From contig CM032230.1 of NCBI GenBank assembly GCA_019009955.1, positions 29,928,001 through 29,992,000 on the forward strand: a stretch of DNA of 64,000 nucleotides, in the 5' to 3' direction. The stretch is from Riptortus pedestris. Lineage: Eukaryota; Arthropoda; Insecta; Hemiptera; Alydidae. The position numbers were made by a program, and so were the translations under genes. This document shows positions 33,260 to 43,219 of the stretch, piece by piece (position 1 is the stretch's first letter; the number at the start of each line of letters is the position of its first letter). Below the pieces are notes generated by a model. That model saw only the letters and a list, made by a program, of their open reading frames with translations, was not told the origin of the DNA and searched no databases.

Positions 33260-33301
33260 ACACACACACACACACATGTGTGTGTATGTGTGCGTGCGTG
33301 C

Positions 33302-33350
<49 letters not shown>

Positions 33351-33358
33351 TGTGTGTA
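33260..33358. repeat. (CA)n/(TG)n microsatellite (copy B)
   Basis: Counterpart of 28429-28524, with a longer uninterrupted TG run. Confidence 0.85.
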
Positions 33359-33392
33359 ACGAACAAACAAAGAGACACCAAAGAAAGAAAAG

Positions 33393-33795
33393 TCCGTCAC
33401 GCAGGGGCTGCGTAAACTAAGCAGATTTCCCATGTGAAGTTTAGTAATAGAGAAATCTGCATACTGGTAGCACAACACCACCATGAGTAAATACAAACGG
33501 TAATGAGAAATCTTTCTGTTAATTTTAATAAATTCCCAACTGAAACGGCTTCTAAATTGTAAGAATAATTTATATTTTAATAACTCAAATTTTTTAGTAA
33601 TCAAGAACTAAAGAAGGGGGGGGGGCGGATGTACAGAACGTATTTGCATAAATCTCACAAAGTAACGAAGGTAAGGTGAGGTTAGAAACGACAGGTAAGG
33701 TTAGAAGAAGCTTCCATTAGAGCCAAACACTTACGAAAAAGGCCGAACTAATCCGAACGATACCCGGCCAAGTGTCCCACGACTTCATAAAAAAG
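33393..33795 (+). mobile_element. H1 long-subfamily 5' part (copy B)
   Basis: Counterpart of 28560-28971: 5' end at 33393, G-run 33617-33626, cut by the next H1 start. Confidence 0.75.
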
Positions 33796-34548
33796 TCCGT
33801 CACGCAGGGGCTGCGTAAACTAAGGAGATTTCCCACGTGAAGTTTTACAATAGAGAAATCTGCGCAATAACAACTGAAGTAGTCAGAAACCTCTAAACCT
33901 ATTCACGAGGGACGAATAGTTACGGAAACGGCCGCCAGAGCTCTCGGCGGAAAGTCCGAACATAGCCGACTCTTGCCGAACAGACGCAGAATACAAATGC
34001 AAATATCTCGGTTAATATTCAAGATAGGGAATAAATGTATATAACAATATTTATAGTAAATTTTTATTATTATTATTTATTAACGTCCACTTTATGCAAC
34101 TTAGGCTAATTGGGACGGGTTATCTACAGGTTACCACCCTTTTCTAGCCAGGGTGGGATTTTAGGATGTTACTCGTATTTAATGAATTTCGTCACTAAAT
34201 AATTTCCTTTCCCCAGGCGAGAATCGAACTCGCCACTCTAGGTTTACCATGTGAGATAAAGGTCAACACTTTAACTCGCATGGCTAACCTGAGCCCCTAT
34301 AGTATTTACTATAGCACTATTTATAGTAAATTTAATTTGCAATAAGATTGATTCTGTACAATGTTTTGATCCGACGTATAGTAACGGAGATATTTCGAAT
34401 TTTTGAAAATCCCCCCTCTAACCCCCCCCCTCCGTCTAGTCCGATTTCAGCCATTAACGAACTCTTTCTTTTTGTATAAAACGATTATATACCAAGTTTG
34501 ATAACGATAAAACAAAAATTGCGGCCGCTAGAGCAGTAACAGACAAAT
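33796..34548 (+). mobile_element. H1 copy with SINE insert (copy B)
   Basis: Counterpart of 28972-29721. It has the same truncation at ACAGACAAATGG and the same SINE insertion site, so both events predate the duplication. Confidence 0.75.
34064..34299 (-). mobile_element. tRNA-derived SINE, copy 5
   Basis: Duplicate of copy 4 within copy B, with the same flanks and a few substitutions. Confidence 0.85.
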
Positions 34549-34690
34549 GGAAGTGAAATCACTTTCAGTATTTCACAGGAAATAAGTAAACTCAATTAAC
34601 TGATTTAGCATCCCGTCGACATCTGCTCCCGCATCAACATTGATTTCCTTAAATTATTGATCCAAAATATTACTTTAATAATTTATCTAC

Positions 34691-34934
34691 CTGAATTAAA
34701 TAATAGTGGAACCCTAAAAATAATTTCATTTATATCCAAAAAGCTAGGCGAGGGGAAGAGATCGCTGCCCTCCTTGCAATCTAAGTAATTTTCAAACAAA
34801 CATATCCAGTCTAAACGCATATTGTCTTTTGTCATAATGATATTACCATTGTTATGATAGTACATATTTGTTTCAATAACATCAAGATATCGGAAATAAA
34901 ATAATATATTACCAGAACCAAAGAGTTTGATTCC
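34691..34934 (-). CDS. Candidate coding exon in the duplicated segment (copy B)
   Basis: Counterpart of 29865-30108 with the same open frame (MYYHNNGNIIMTKDN onward) and the same AG and GT borders. See copy A for the argument and doubts. Confidence 0.3.
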
Positions 34935-35025
34935 CTACAACTTCCGCTATCACCTCACTAATCCGAATCATAATTAGAACTATCTTATAAGGCTAAAAGA
35001 TAACATCATTTGTCATAATATGTTT

Positions 35026-35256
35026 TTATTATTATTATTATTTATTAACGTCCACTTTTTGCAACTTAGGCTAATCGGGACGGGTTATCTACAGGTTACC
35101 ACCCTTTTCTAGCCAGGGTGGGATTTTAGGACGTTATTTAATGAATTTCGTCACTAAATAATTTCCTTTGCCCAGGCAAGAATCGAACTCGCCACTCTAG
35201 GTTTACCATGTGAGATAAAAGTCAACGCTTTAACTCGCATGGCTAACCTGAGCCCC
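35026..35256 (-). mobile_element. tRNA-derived SINE, copy 6
   Basis: Full-length. AAT tail at 35026-35046 (plus-strand TTATTATT), body AGAAAAGGGTGGTAACCTG, B box GAGTTCGATTCTTGCC, head at 35256. It lies just outside the right end of the tandem duplication. Confidence 0.85.
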
Positions 35257-35304
35257 AAAATAAATACCTGTTTTTATTAAATACAGTTGAATAAGCACTA
35301 ATAA

Positions 35305-35416
35305 AATTAATTTATTAACGTCCACTTTTTGCAACTAAGGCTAATTGGGACGGGTTATCTACAGGTTACCACCCTTTTCTAGCCAGGGTGGGACCTAGGA
35401 TGTTATTTAATGAATT
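35305..35416 (-). mobile_element. tRNA-derived SINE, copy 7, head missing
   Basis: Only the tail and body are present, to GTGGGACCTAGGATGTTATT. The tRNA-like head has been lost at the junction with the H2 element. Confidence 0.75.
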
Positions 35417-35423
35417 AATGACT

Positions 35424-36980
35424 CCCTCTACAGTGTTAGCGTATATCCCGTGTTTATTTCATTTTACTACAAAAGTGAATGCAACAAAAGTTACTCTAAA
35501 TAACAAAATAAACATCATTTGTACTGCACATGTTTGCCAAAAAACTAATAAGAAACGAAAAATCACAATTTTTCATTTTCGTCTTCCCTTATAACCCCCA
35601 CTCCTGTTCGTACCTAGAAATTTTAATATAGCTTATAATCAGGGAGGTTTTAATACTAAATTACATACGGAGTTTCGTTGAGTCTTTTATGCCCATTAAA
35701 ATTGTTGAGTCCCGCTTTAGTTTTTAGTGTATACCTTGTTTATACTTTGTTATAGGACAAAAGTGTAAATAACAAAATAAACAACTTTTGTTATGTGCAT
35801 ATTTGCCAAAACCCCAATAGGAAACGAAATATCACTACTTTTAATTTCAGGCTTCCCCTACAACCACGACTCCTGCTCGTCCCTAGAAATGTTAGTACAA
35901 CTTATGATCACGGAGGAGTTAGTGCTAATTCACATACCGACTTTTGTTTATTTCGGTTGAGGCTTTTGTGCCAAATAAAATTGTTAACTCTCGTAATAGT
36001 TGTTATTTATTGGAGCTTCGGAGCTTCGGCGATGTTGCTCTAAAGAAAAGCATTTGTAACTTAAAAAACAAAAAAAAAATTAACAAAATTAAACAAAACA
36101 GAAATGGAACACAAAGCACAACAAGAAAATAAAACTGATAAGGAACACAAAACGCAAAAGGAACAAAAACCAGAAAAGGAACACAGAACACAAAAGGAAC
36201 ACAAAACATAAAAGGATTACAAAACATAAAAGGATCACAACACAGAGAGAAAACACGAAAAACAGAGATGAAATAAAACAGAAATGGGAAAGAAATAGAA
36301 ACGCAACTCAAAAAAGAACTGGAATAAAAAAAATAGAACACAAAAGGCGAAATTAAACACAAAAACTGAATGAAACACAAAAACGGAACTAGAACTCTAA
36401 AATGGAAATGGACCTCAAAAACAAAATGGAACTCAAAAAACATGAATGGAAATAAATATTGAATATTGAACACAGAAGAAAAAAAATAAATGAACAAAAG
36501 AACAAATAAAGACTAAATTCAAAGCTAGGTGCCAAACTTTAAATCAAAACTATTGATATTGGACAATAGAGAAATCATTAATAAAATATAAAATATTAAA
36601 TAAATAAATCAATAATTAAAATAAAATTGGTGTATAAAATGAATAAAAGAAATTTAAAATGATTGTGTGTATATTTGGCGAAAAAGCAATACGAAACGAA
36701 ATACCTCTATTTTTAATTTCAGACCTCCCCTATAACCCCCACTCCTGTTCGTCTCAGAGAATATTAGTATAGCCTATAGTCCAACTTGGGCTAGTTCTAA
36801 TATACATATCAAATTTCATAAATTTCGGCTCAGTAGTTTACGTGAGAAAAGGTAACAAACAAACAAAGAAACAAACACCAAAGAAACAAAATGCAGTTAT
36901 GTTGTCTATGGCATGTGGCACGAAAAAGTATTGTGAAATTTCGGGAAAAAAATCAACGTACAGACAGAGGTTACAATTTT

Positions 36981-36985
<5 letters not shown>
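35424..36985 (-). mobile_element. H2 element, minus orientation, interrupted by an A-rich block
   Basis: Inverse of the H2 body. CCCACTCCTGTTCG-type blocks lie near 35600, 35866 (as ACGACTCCTGCTCG) and 36738, with ACAAAAGTTGTTTATTT in reverse at 35775. It ends near 36985 with CAGACAGAGGTTACAATTTT. The 3' hairpin end is absent at the left. An A-rich block (36046-36655) separates two units. Confidence 0.65.
36046..36655. repeat. A-rich, T-poor low-complexity block with GGAACACAAAA variants
   Basis: About 600 bp with very few T on the plus strand. It is built from degenerate repeats of ACACAAAAGGA and GGAACTCAAAA in steps of roughly 10-20 bases. The long minus-strand open frame (36003-36497) is a product of this composition (Phe/Val/Cys/Leu-rich) and not called as a gene. 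It may be an expanded minisatellite inside H2. Confidence 0.7.
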
Positions 36986-37024
<39 letters not shown>

Positions 37025-37036
37025 ATATATATATAA
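36985..37036. repeat. (TA)n tract at the centre of a large inverted repeat
   Basis: The TA-rich spacer separates GGTTACAATTTTATA (left) and TATAAAATTGTAACC (right), the 5' ends of two H2 elements placed head to head. Confidence 0.85.
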
Positions 37037-38305
37037 AATTGTAACCTCTGTCTGTACATTGATTTTTTTCGCGAAATTTCACGATAACTTTTCGTTTCAC
37101 ATGTCATAGACACTATAACTGCATTTTGTTTCTTTCGTGTATGTTTGTTTGTTTGTTTGTTTGTTACCTTTTCACGCATAAACGGCTGAACCGAATTTTA
37201 TGAAACTTGGTATGTATATTACTACTACCCCAACTTAGACTTTAGGCTATATTAATATCCTCTGAGGCGAACAGGAGTGGGGGTTATAAGGGAAGCCTGA
37301 AATTAAAAATAGCGATATTTCGTTTCCTATTGCTTTTTCAGCAAATATGCACATAACAAAAGTTGTTTATTTTGTAATTTAGAGTAACGTTTGTTATATG
37401 CACTTTTGCCGTATACGGAAGTATAAATGAGTTATACGCTAAAAACTATAGCGGGAGTCCACAATTTTATTTGGCACAAAAGACACAACCGAACTAAACC
37501 AAACTCGCTATGTGAATTAATACTAACGATTTCCTTATAATAAGCCATACTAACATTTCTAGGGACGGGCAGGAGTGGGGGTTATAAGGGAGGCCTGAAA
37601 TTAAAAATAGCGATATTTCGTTTCCTATTGCTTTTTCAGCAAATATGCACATAACAAAAATTGTTTATTTTGTTATGTAGAGTAACTTTTGTTATATGCA
37701 CTTTTGCCGTATACGGAAGCATAAATGAGTTATACGCTATAAGCTATAGCGGGAGTCCACAATTTTATTTGGCACTAAAGACTCAACCGAATTAAACCAA
37801 ACTCGGTATGTGAATTAGTACTAACGCCTTCATTATAATAAGCTGTACTAGCATTTCTAGGGACGGGCAGGAGTGGGGGTTATAAGGGAGGCCTGAAATT
37901 AATAATAATGATTTCCTATTGGGGTTTCGGCAAATATGCACATAACAAAAGTTGTTTATTTTGTTATTTAGAGAAATTTGCTCAACACTTCTTTTCAATA
38001 TGAACTACCAGGTACCTCACCTGAAAAAATTAATTCAAATGTATGTCAATATTTTCTCCTTAATAATTCAAAATTATGCATAATGCACAGGAGAGGGAAA
38101 TATGACAATATGGAGGACAGTGAAGTCTTACATGAAATATTAATTTTATTATTAACAAATTCATAGCAACGACAGGTATAATAAACTCTGGGACGGGGAA
38201 ATGTCAAAATATTGTGCAAAGTAAAGCCTTGCCAAAAAAAAAAAAAAAATACCATCACCATTCAGCCTCAAATTAATTCCCGGGCGAAGCCGGGTATCTG
38301 AGCTA

Positions 38306-38306
<1 letters not shown>
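37033..38306 (+). mobile_element. H2 Helitron-like non-autonomous element, full length
   Basis: From TTGTAACCTCTGTCTGTACA to CCCGGGCGAAGCCGGG, then TATCTGAGCTAG and T. The 3' stem is a perfect inverted repeat here, unlike the 8.06-kb copy. Three units of 298 bp are marked by CAGGAGTGGGGGTTATAAG near 37272, 37570 and 37868. It is followed by (TA)n at 38307-38360. No coding capacity. Confidence 0.75.
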
Positions 38307-38360
<54 letters not shown>

Positions 38361-38364
<4 letters not shown>

Positions 38365-38832
38365 GGTGAACGGCCTGGAGTCAGTATTAAACATTGGTAA
38401 CATGTTTAGGGGAGGCTAACAAGACAGGATTGGAGTGGAGTGATTAGCAGAGACGAGGGAAAGCCGTAAAAATGAGACAGTCCTGGCCGCTCATCAGCCC
38501 CCCCCCCCCCTGGGGAATTTAATTATATTCGTTCTCGTGACTCAGCCGATAATGAACCACTATTTGCGGTCTTTGCCTCTGCCCCGTGCTACTGACATCC
38601 GCCAAAAATGATCTCTCTCCCCGTTCAGCCCTTGTTCAACGAGACTTGGCTTTGGTAGGGGGGAGGGGGGGGGGAGGCGACCACTATCTGGTATATTCAC
38701 CAATTGGCTCTGACCCCAATGTCGGAATGGCTCTTAGCGTTTGTAGTAAATCTCATTCAAATATCCACTTACTTGAGCCTCGCTTTGCTCATTCATGATT
38801 GCACCTAAGTGTGGTATATCAAGACATTGTAC
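38361..38832. other. Unique, GC-richer stretch
   Basis: No gene found. C-run at 38499-38510 and G-runs at 38659-38676. The open frame at 38586-38798 crosses the G-runs and is not convincing. Confidence 0.35.
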
Positions 38833-39244
38833 TTAACATATGATAAAAATTCTATTTAACGTATGATTAAAAGTCTCTTTAGCATATGATAAAAAGTCTC
38901 TTTAACATATGATAAAAAAGTCTATTTAACACATGATAAAAAGTCTACTTAACATATGATAAAAAGTCTATTTAACATATGATAAAAAGTCTATTTAACA
39001 TATGATAAAAAGTCTATTTAACATATGATAAAAAGTCTATTTAACATATGATAAAAAGTCTATTTAACATATGATAAAAAGTCTATTTAACATATGATAA
39101 AAAGTCTATTTAACATATGATAAAAAGTCTATTTAACATATGATAAAAAGTCTAGTTAACATATGATAAAAAGTCTATTTAACATATGATAAAAAGTCTA
39201 TTTAACATATGATTAAAAAGTCTAGTTAATATGATAAAAAGTCC
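38833..39244. repeat. Minisatellite, about 18 units of 23 bp
   Basis: The unit is AACATATGAT, AAAAAGTCTA, TTT read in order. The central units are identical, while the first few and last two carry substitutions and single-base indels. This gradient from edge to centre is typical of slippage or unequal exchange. It abuts an H1 3' end on the right. Confidence 0.92.
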
Positions 39245-39265
39245 TAAAACATAAAAATTGGTTCT

Positions 39266-39362
39266 ATACTATACACATAGAGTTTTGAATGGACCTCATT
39301 TTCGTCACCGGGTAGGATTGATGGAAATTAAAAGCTAATTTCCTTTAAGGGAAATCTGCTAA
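39266..39362 (+). mobile_element. H1 3' end fragment
   Basis: TTTTGAATGGACCTCATTTTC, GGTAGGATTGATGGA and the hairpin end with CTGCTAA at 39362; internally deleted. Confidence 0.7.
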
Positions 39363-40459
39363 AATGAATTAAAAGGCTCATGAGGAGGCTGAGTTGCTTG
39401 GTTCCCCAATAAAGAAGACAGTTTATATATATCGTTGCTAGTTACAAAAAAAAAAGAAATTATCATATAATGGAATTAAATATTATTGGCTATCTAATGG
39501 AGCTGATTGAAGATATTAAGCTAAGCTACGTTATGAAATTATGCTTTATTAAATTTTCGTGGGTTTTTATGAGCTAATAACTCTTGATAGAATTAACGCA
39601 GATATGAAATTAAAATTGAATTCCGTTCATTTGAAGCGTTAAGGGAAGTTATGACTTGGTCATTAATGAAATACCTTCTAACCACGTGGAAGGCCATCTT
39701 AAATGGTGATCTGGAGTAATAGTGAAAAAATAAAAGTAAAAGAGCTCAGTCGGAAAGTAAAAAATGGAGCCAATATATTGATGCAGACGAGTCGTGAATG
39801 CTCTCCTGGCCGCTTCTAAGGGAATGAAATGAAGGTTTTTTTGGGGGGTTTAAAGCTTCGCCGTTCTATCTGATGGTCTCGAGCTAGGGAGTTTATGCTC
39901 CGATAAATTAAATTGGGGGGGGGCCTCCCCTTCTCCGGACACAATAGAAAAAAATCCTCTAAGGTCCATCCACCTGTTCATAACTTGGACTCCAGGGTGT
40001 TCTCTACTTAGAAGGAGGAGGCATAAAGGATCCCCGAGTATTGAGAGAAGAAATTAATTTATCAGTTCACAAAAATACAGCAATCTGTCTTCTTTCATTA
40101 TTATTTCCTCCCTTTTCACTCCTTTCTGCGCCCCCTTCTTTTGTAGTATTTTAATCAGGAAAGATTGGAAGGGTGTAGAAATTATTGAGTAGAAAAATAT
40201 AATTGAGAGAGCCCTTTCAAGAACTAATTCTGAAGTGCATTGCTCCTGAATATTAGAGCTTTTCCTTTAAAGTGCCCGAAACGGTATTAAATTATATGTA
40301 TATGTTTTATGAACCATTATAATTCAGAAGAAAATACTTTCTTCATACACACTTCTTCTTCTCATGGGGTTATTTAATTACAAATTTAGAAAAAGGGTTT
40401 GTTAATTATCGTATACCTTACTATCATTTAACTAATTAAAATTTCTGTCTCTACTTACA
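39363..40459. other. Unique sequence, no gene recognised
   Basis: About 1.1 kb without repeats seen elsewhere in the window. Patches such as TCGAGCTAGGGAGTTTATGC and AGACGAGTCGTGAATGCTCT are less AT-rich than their surroundings. It could include conserved regulatory DNA, but no motif decides it. G-run 39915-39924. Confidence 0.3.
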
Positions 40460-40725
40460 TTTAAGGGGAATCGGCTATTGAGCTCGTACTCATGACGCGA
40501 TTTTCGAAAAATTTCTTCAAATGACCATCGATCCTACCTAGGAGTTGACGAAAATAAGGTCTGTTCAAAATTGTATATACAACGTATAATAAACAGCTAT
40601 ATTTGAAGCTGTTTGGTTGGTATTTAAGCTTCATTGTTTTCAAGAGACCTTTATTATACGAGATTCATGCAAATATGTTTTGTTGACTCCCCCCCCCCCG
40701 TCTTAATTTCTGGGACTACTAAAAT
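40460..40725 (-). mobile_element. H1 fragments, minus orientation
   Basis: A 3'-end portion (40460-40580: GAATCGGCTATTGAGCTCG to GGTCTGTTCAAAATTG) joined to a piece of the long-subfamily segment (40605-40725: GAGACCTTTATTATACGAG, C-run 40688-40698). The middle and both termini are incomplete. Confidence 0.6.
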
Positions 40726-41281
40726 TGAGATACATAAATTTAGACTGGGACAAAACTGCACAAACATTCAAGCAGAACAATATACTAAACTGAAAACCTT
40801 ACAAAAAATACAAACTGAACATACAAAACATAATACACTTTGTATATACACCGACAGTAAAATAACGATAACGATACAAAAAGTCCGTCACGCAGGGGCT
40901 GCGTAAACTAAGCAGATTTCCCACGTGAAGCTATACAATAGAGAAATCTTTATACGAGAGCCGTCTCTCTATACGTTCGTTATCGGCCCACATTTAATAA
41001 AAATACAAATATCTCGGTTAATATTCAAGGTAGAGAATATATGTATAAAACAATATTTATAGTAAATTTAATTTGCAATAAGATTTGTTCTATACAATTT
41101 TTTGATCCGACGTATGGTAACGGAGATATTTTGAGTTTTCAAAAACCTCCCCTCTAAACCCCCCCTCCCCCTGGTCCGATTTCAGCCGTTAACGAACTTG
41201 ATCTTTCTTTTTACATAAAACGACTAAATATCGAGTTTGGTAACGATTAAACAATAATTGCGACCGCTAGAGCGGTAACAG

Positions 41282-41339
<58 letters not shown>

Positions 41340-41820
41340 TTTTGAACGGACCTCATTTTCGTCATCTCCTAGGTAGGATCGATGGACATTTGAAGAAAAA
41401 TTTCGAAAATCGCGTCATGAGTGCAACCTCAATAGCTGATTTCCCTGAAGGGAAATCTGCTAAAATGGCAACAAAAATGGATTGTAACTAATAAAGGACC
41501 ACATTTAAAAATTTTCATTCCAAACATTAACACATATTTCAACAGCAAATACATACAGACAGACTTTTACATTACACAATTAGTAACAGGACATGGTATA
41601 CTAAATTCTTACTACCAACGATTTAATATAAAATACAATAATACTTGCCCCTGTGATTACACAGCTCCACAAACAAGTCAACAAGACATTGAACAAAAAA
41701 GAGGCAAATTTCCAATAGAAGAAGACAAGTTATTTTTAAAATATAATAATTCTTTTAAAATACTTGCAGAACATGCTTTTGATACAGTTAATAGGTTGAA
41801 TATTTATTATATCTGATACA
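40722..41820 (+). pseudogene. R1-like LINE: RNase H and C-terminus, split by H1
   Basis: The left part encodes HKFRLGQNCTNIQAEQYTKL and CIYTDSKITI, the middle of an RNase H domain (E in QAEQ, D in TDSK). After the H1 insert at 40884-41463, the frame resumes with WQQKWI, FIPNINTYFNSKYI, FYITQLVTGHGILNSYYQRF and CPCDYTAPQTSQQD, the usual C-terminal end, with TGA near 41816. About 80-100 residues expected between the parts are missing, so a deletion accompanied or preceded the insertion. Non-functional. Clade by pattern only. Confidence 0.7.
40884..41463 (+). mobile_element. H1 Helitron-like element, full length
   Basis: 580 bp, TCCGTCACGCAGGGGCTGCG to CTGCTAA. (TA)n at 41287-41335. The hairpin reads TTTCCCTGAAGGGAAA. 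It is inserted in an R1-like LINE remnant, giving relative age: LINE first, H1 later. Confidence 0.88.
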
Positions 41821-41949
41821 ACTACTATATTTAAAATATTTATGAATATTCAATAATTCTTTTCTTTTTTCTTATTTTTTTAAAAAAAGACTAATAATCT
41901 TCTTTTTATATGTTTTTATTTTATATAACGTTGTTATTGTTATTTCTTT

Positions 41950-41999
<50 letters not shown>

Positions 42000-42131
42000 T
42001 ACTTTTGAAATAATTTATATATAAATTAATTGTAACTCACTACAAATGCATGTGATATGCTAACTTGCATGGGACATACAGAAACCAATAAACGGCCTTC
42101 TTATTGGGTTACTGTAGGAAGGAAACAAATA

Positions 42132-42220
<89 letters not shown>

Positions 42221-42240
42221 CATATACAATTTTGAAATCT
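41821..42240. repeat. LINE 3' flank with long (TA)n tracts
   Basis: Two TA tracts (41957-41997, 42131-42221) enclose a short segment with GGACATACAGAAACCAATAAA, which may be the end of the LINE 3' UTR. No gene. Confidence 0.5.
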
Positions 42241-42693
42241 ATCGGCGGCGGCCGTAGTTACTGGCTGCTCGTCGTGTACTGCCTACAAGCTCTTACGATG
42301 TGAGGTCACCATTTTCAGGACTGTCTAAAGTTGTATTGGCTAGTTGAATACAAGCTCTTGTGTTTTGTAGCCTAACCGTCAAGCAGTGGTTGTTTGCTTT
42401 CAATCTGGGGAAGTTTGTTTTCACGGCCTAGCTTTACACACAGTCTGTCGAGGTGAGGTGTCCCTCTCCAATGTATTCTTGCTTCGACGAGCCAATAAAG
42501 CCTTACTTTCATCGTCAAGTTGCATTTTCCCCATTGGAAATTGGTTCTATTTTCGTTTTCTACTCACAATTATCATAGGAGAAGGTATTGTTATTTGAAA
42601 TGGTCTAATACGATTTGATGCAAAAGACGACATAGAGCGTTATTGCATTTTACCTGTGCCCTGGAGTAAAACTCAATGAATTTCTATAATGCT
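42241..42693. other. GC-richer unassigned segment
   Basis: CpG-containing sequence (TCGGCGGCGGCCGTAG, CTCGTCGTGTACTG) ending with an AATAAAGCC motif at 42494-42502. The open frame at 42386-42598 has no recognisable domain. It may be an LTR or promoter piece; not proved. Confidence 0.3.
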
Positions 42694-42774
42694 TTTATCA
42701 GATTTACCTTAAGGGAAATTAGCTATTGTGGTTGTACTCACGACGTGCTTTTCCATTTCTGACAAAATTGTATA

Positions 42775-42805
<31 letters not shown>

Positions 42806-43216
42806 AGACAGGCACCTGTTAACACTCTAGCGGCCGCAGTTTTTGTTTGTGATCGTTTTGAGGTTTTCTGATTTTTAGGAAACATGATATTTAAACGTTT
42901 TACCTAAAACTAAAGATCAAGATCCTTAACGGCTGAAATCGGACTAGTGGAAGGGGGGTGGGGGAATTTCGATAATTCAAAATATCTTCGTTATTATAAG
43001 TCAAAAAGAAAAATTGTACAGATCAAATCTTATAGAAAATTTAATTTTCTATAAATACTGAAATATTTGTTTTCACTCTCTTGATTATAAACGGAGATAT
43101 TTGTAGTTTTCTGTCTTCAGTGAACCCCCCCCCCCACTCGTACTCATGTCATATTAAGAATAAGCTGTTATATCATGACCATTTTATTCGCAACTTAAAT
43201 TCCAAATATGCTTGAA
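42694..43216 (-). mobile_element. H1 long-subfamily copy, 5' end missing
   Basis: The decayed 3' hairpin end TTATCAGATTTACCTTAAGG at 42694, a (TA)n(TG)n tract at 42776-42804, CTCTAGCGGCCGC, G-run 42953-42962 and C-run 43124-43134. It is cut at 43216 by the LINE remnant. Confidence 0.7.
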
Positions 43217-43219
43217 TGA

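Larger units (their letters stand above)
25302..35014. repeat. Tandem duplication of a ~4.85-kb segment
   Basis: Copy A is 25302-30188 and copy B 30187-35014, direct and adjacent. Every element in A recurs in B in order: hAT-like element, long H1, H1 pair with (TG)n, SINE and candidate exon. Offsets fall from 4,896 bp to 4,826 bp across the copies because of small indels. The junction is a 2-bp TC overlap: TTTGTC|GTTGTTC. Identity is visibly very high, with scattered substitutions and microsatellite length changes. It may be a real recent duplication or two haplotypes joined in the assembly. Confidence 0.85.

Noticed and set aside
33084..33604. Open frames with long His-Thr or Cys-Val runs around the TG microsatellite (also at 28421-28630)
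   Set aside because: They are translations of (CA)n/(TG)n flanked by H1 sequence.
36003..36497. Longest non-transposon open frame (164 codons, minus strand)
   Set aside because: Its Phe/Val/Cys/Leu-rich pattern comes from the A-rich repeat on the other strand; no domain, start context or neighbouring exon.
38833..39244. CRISPR-like short repeat array
   Set aside because: 23-bp units follow each other without spacers; a minisatellite.
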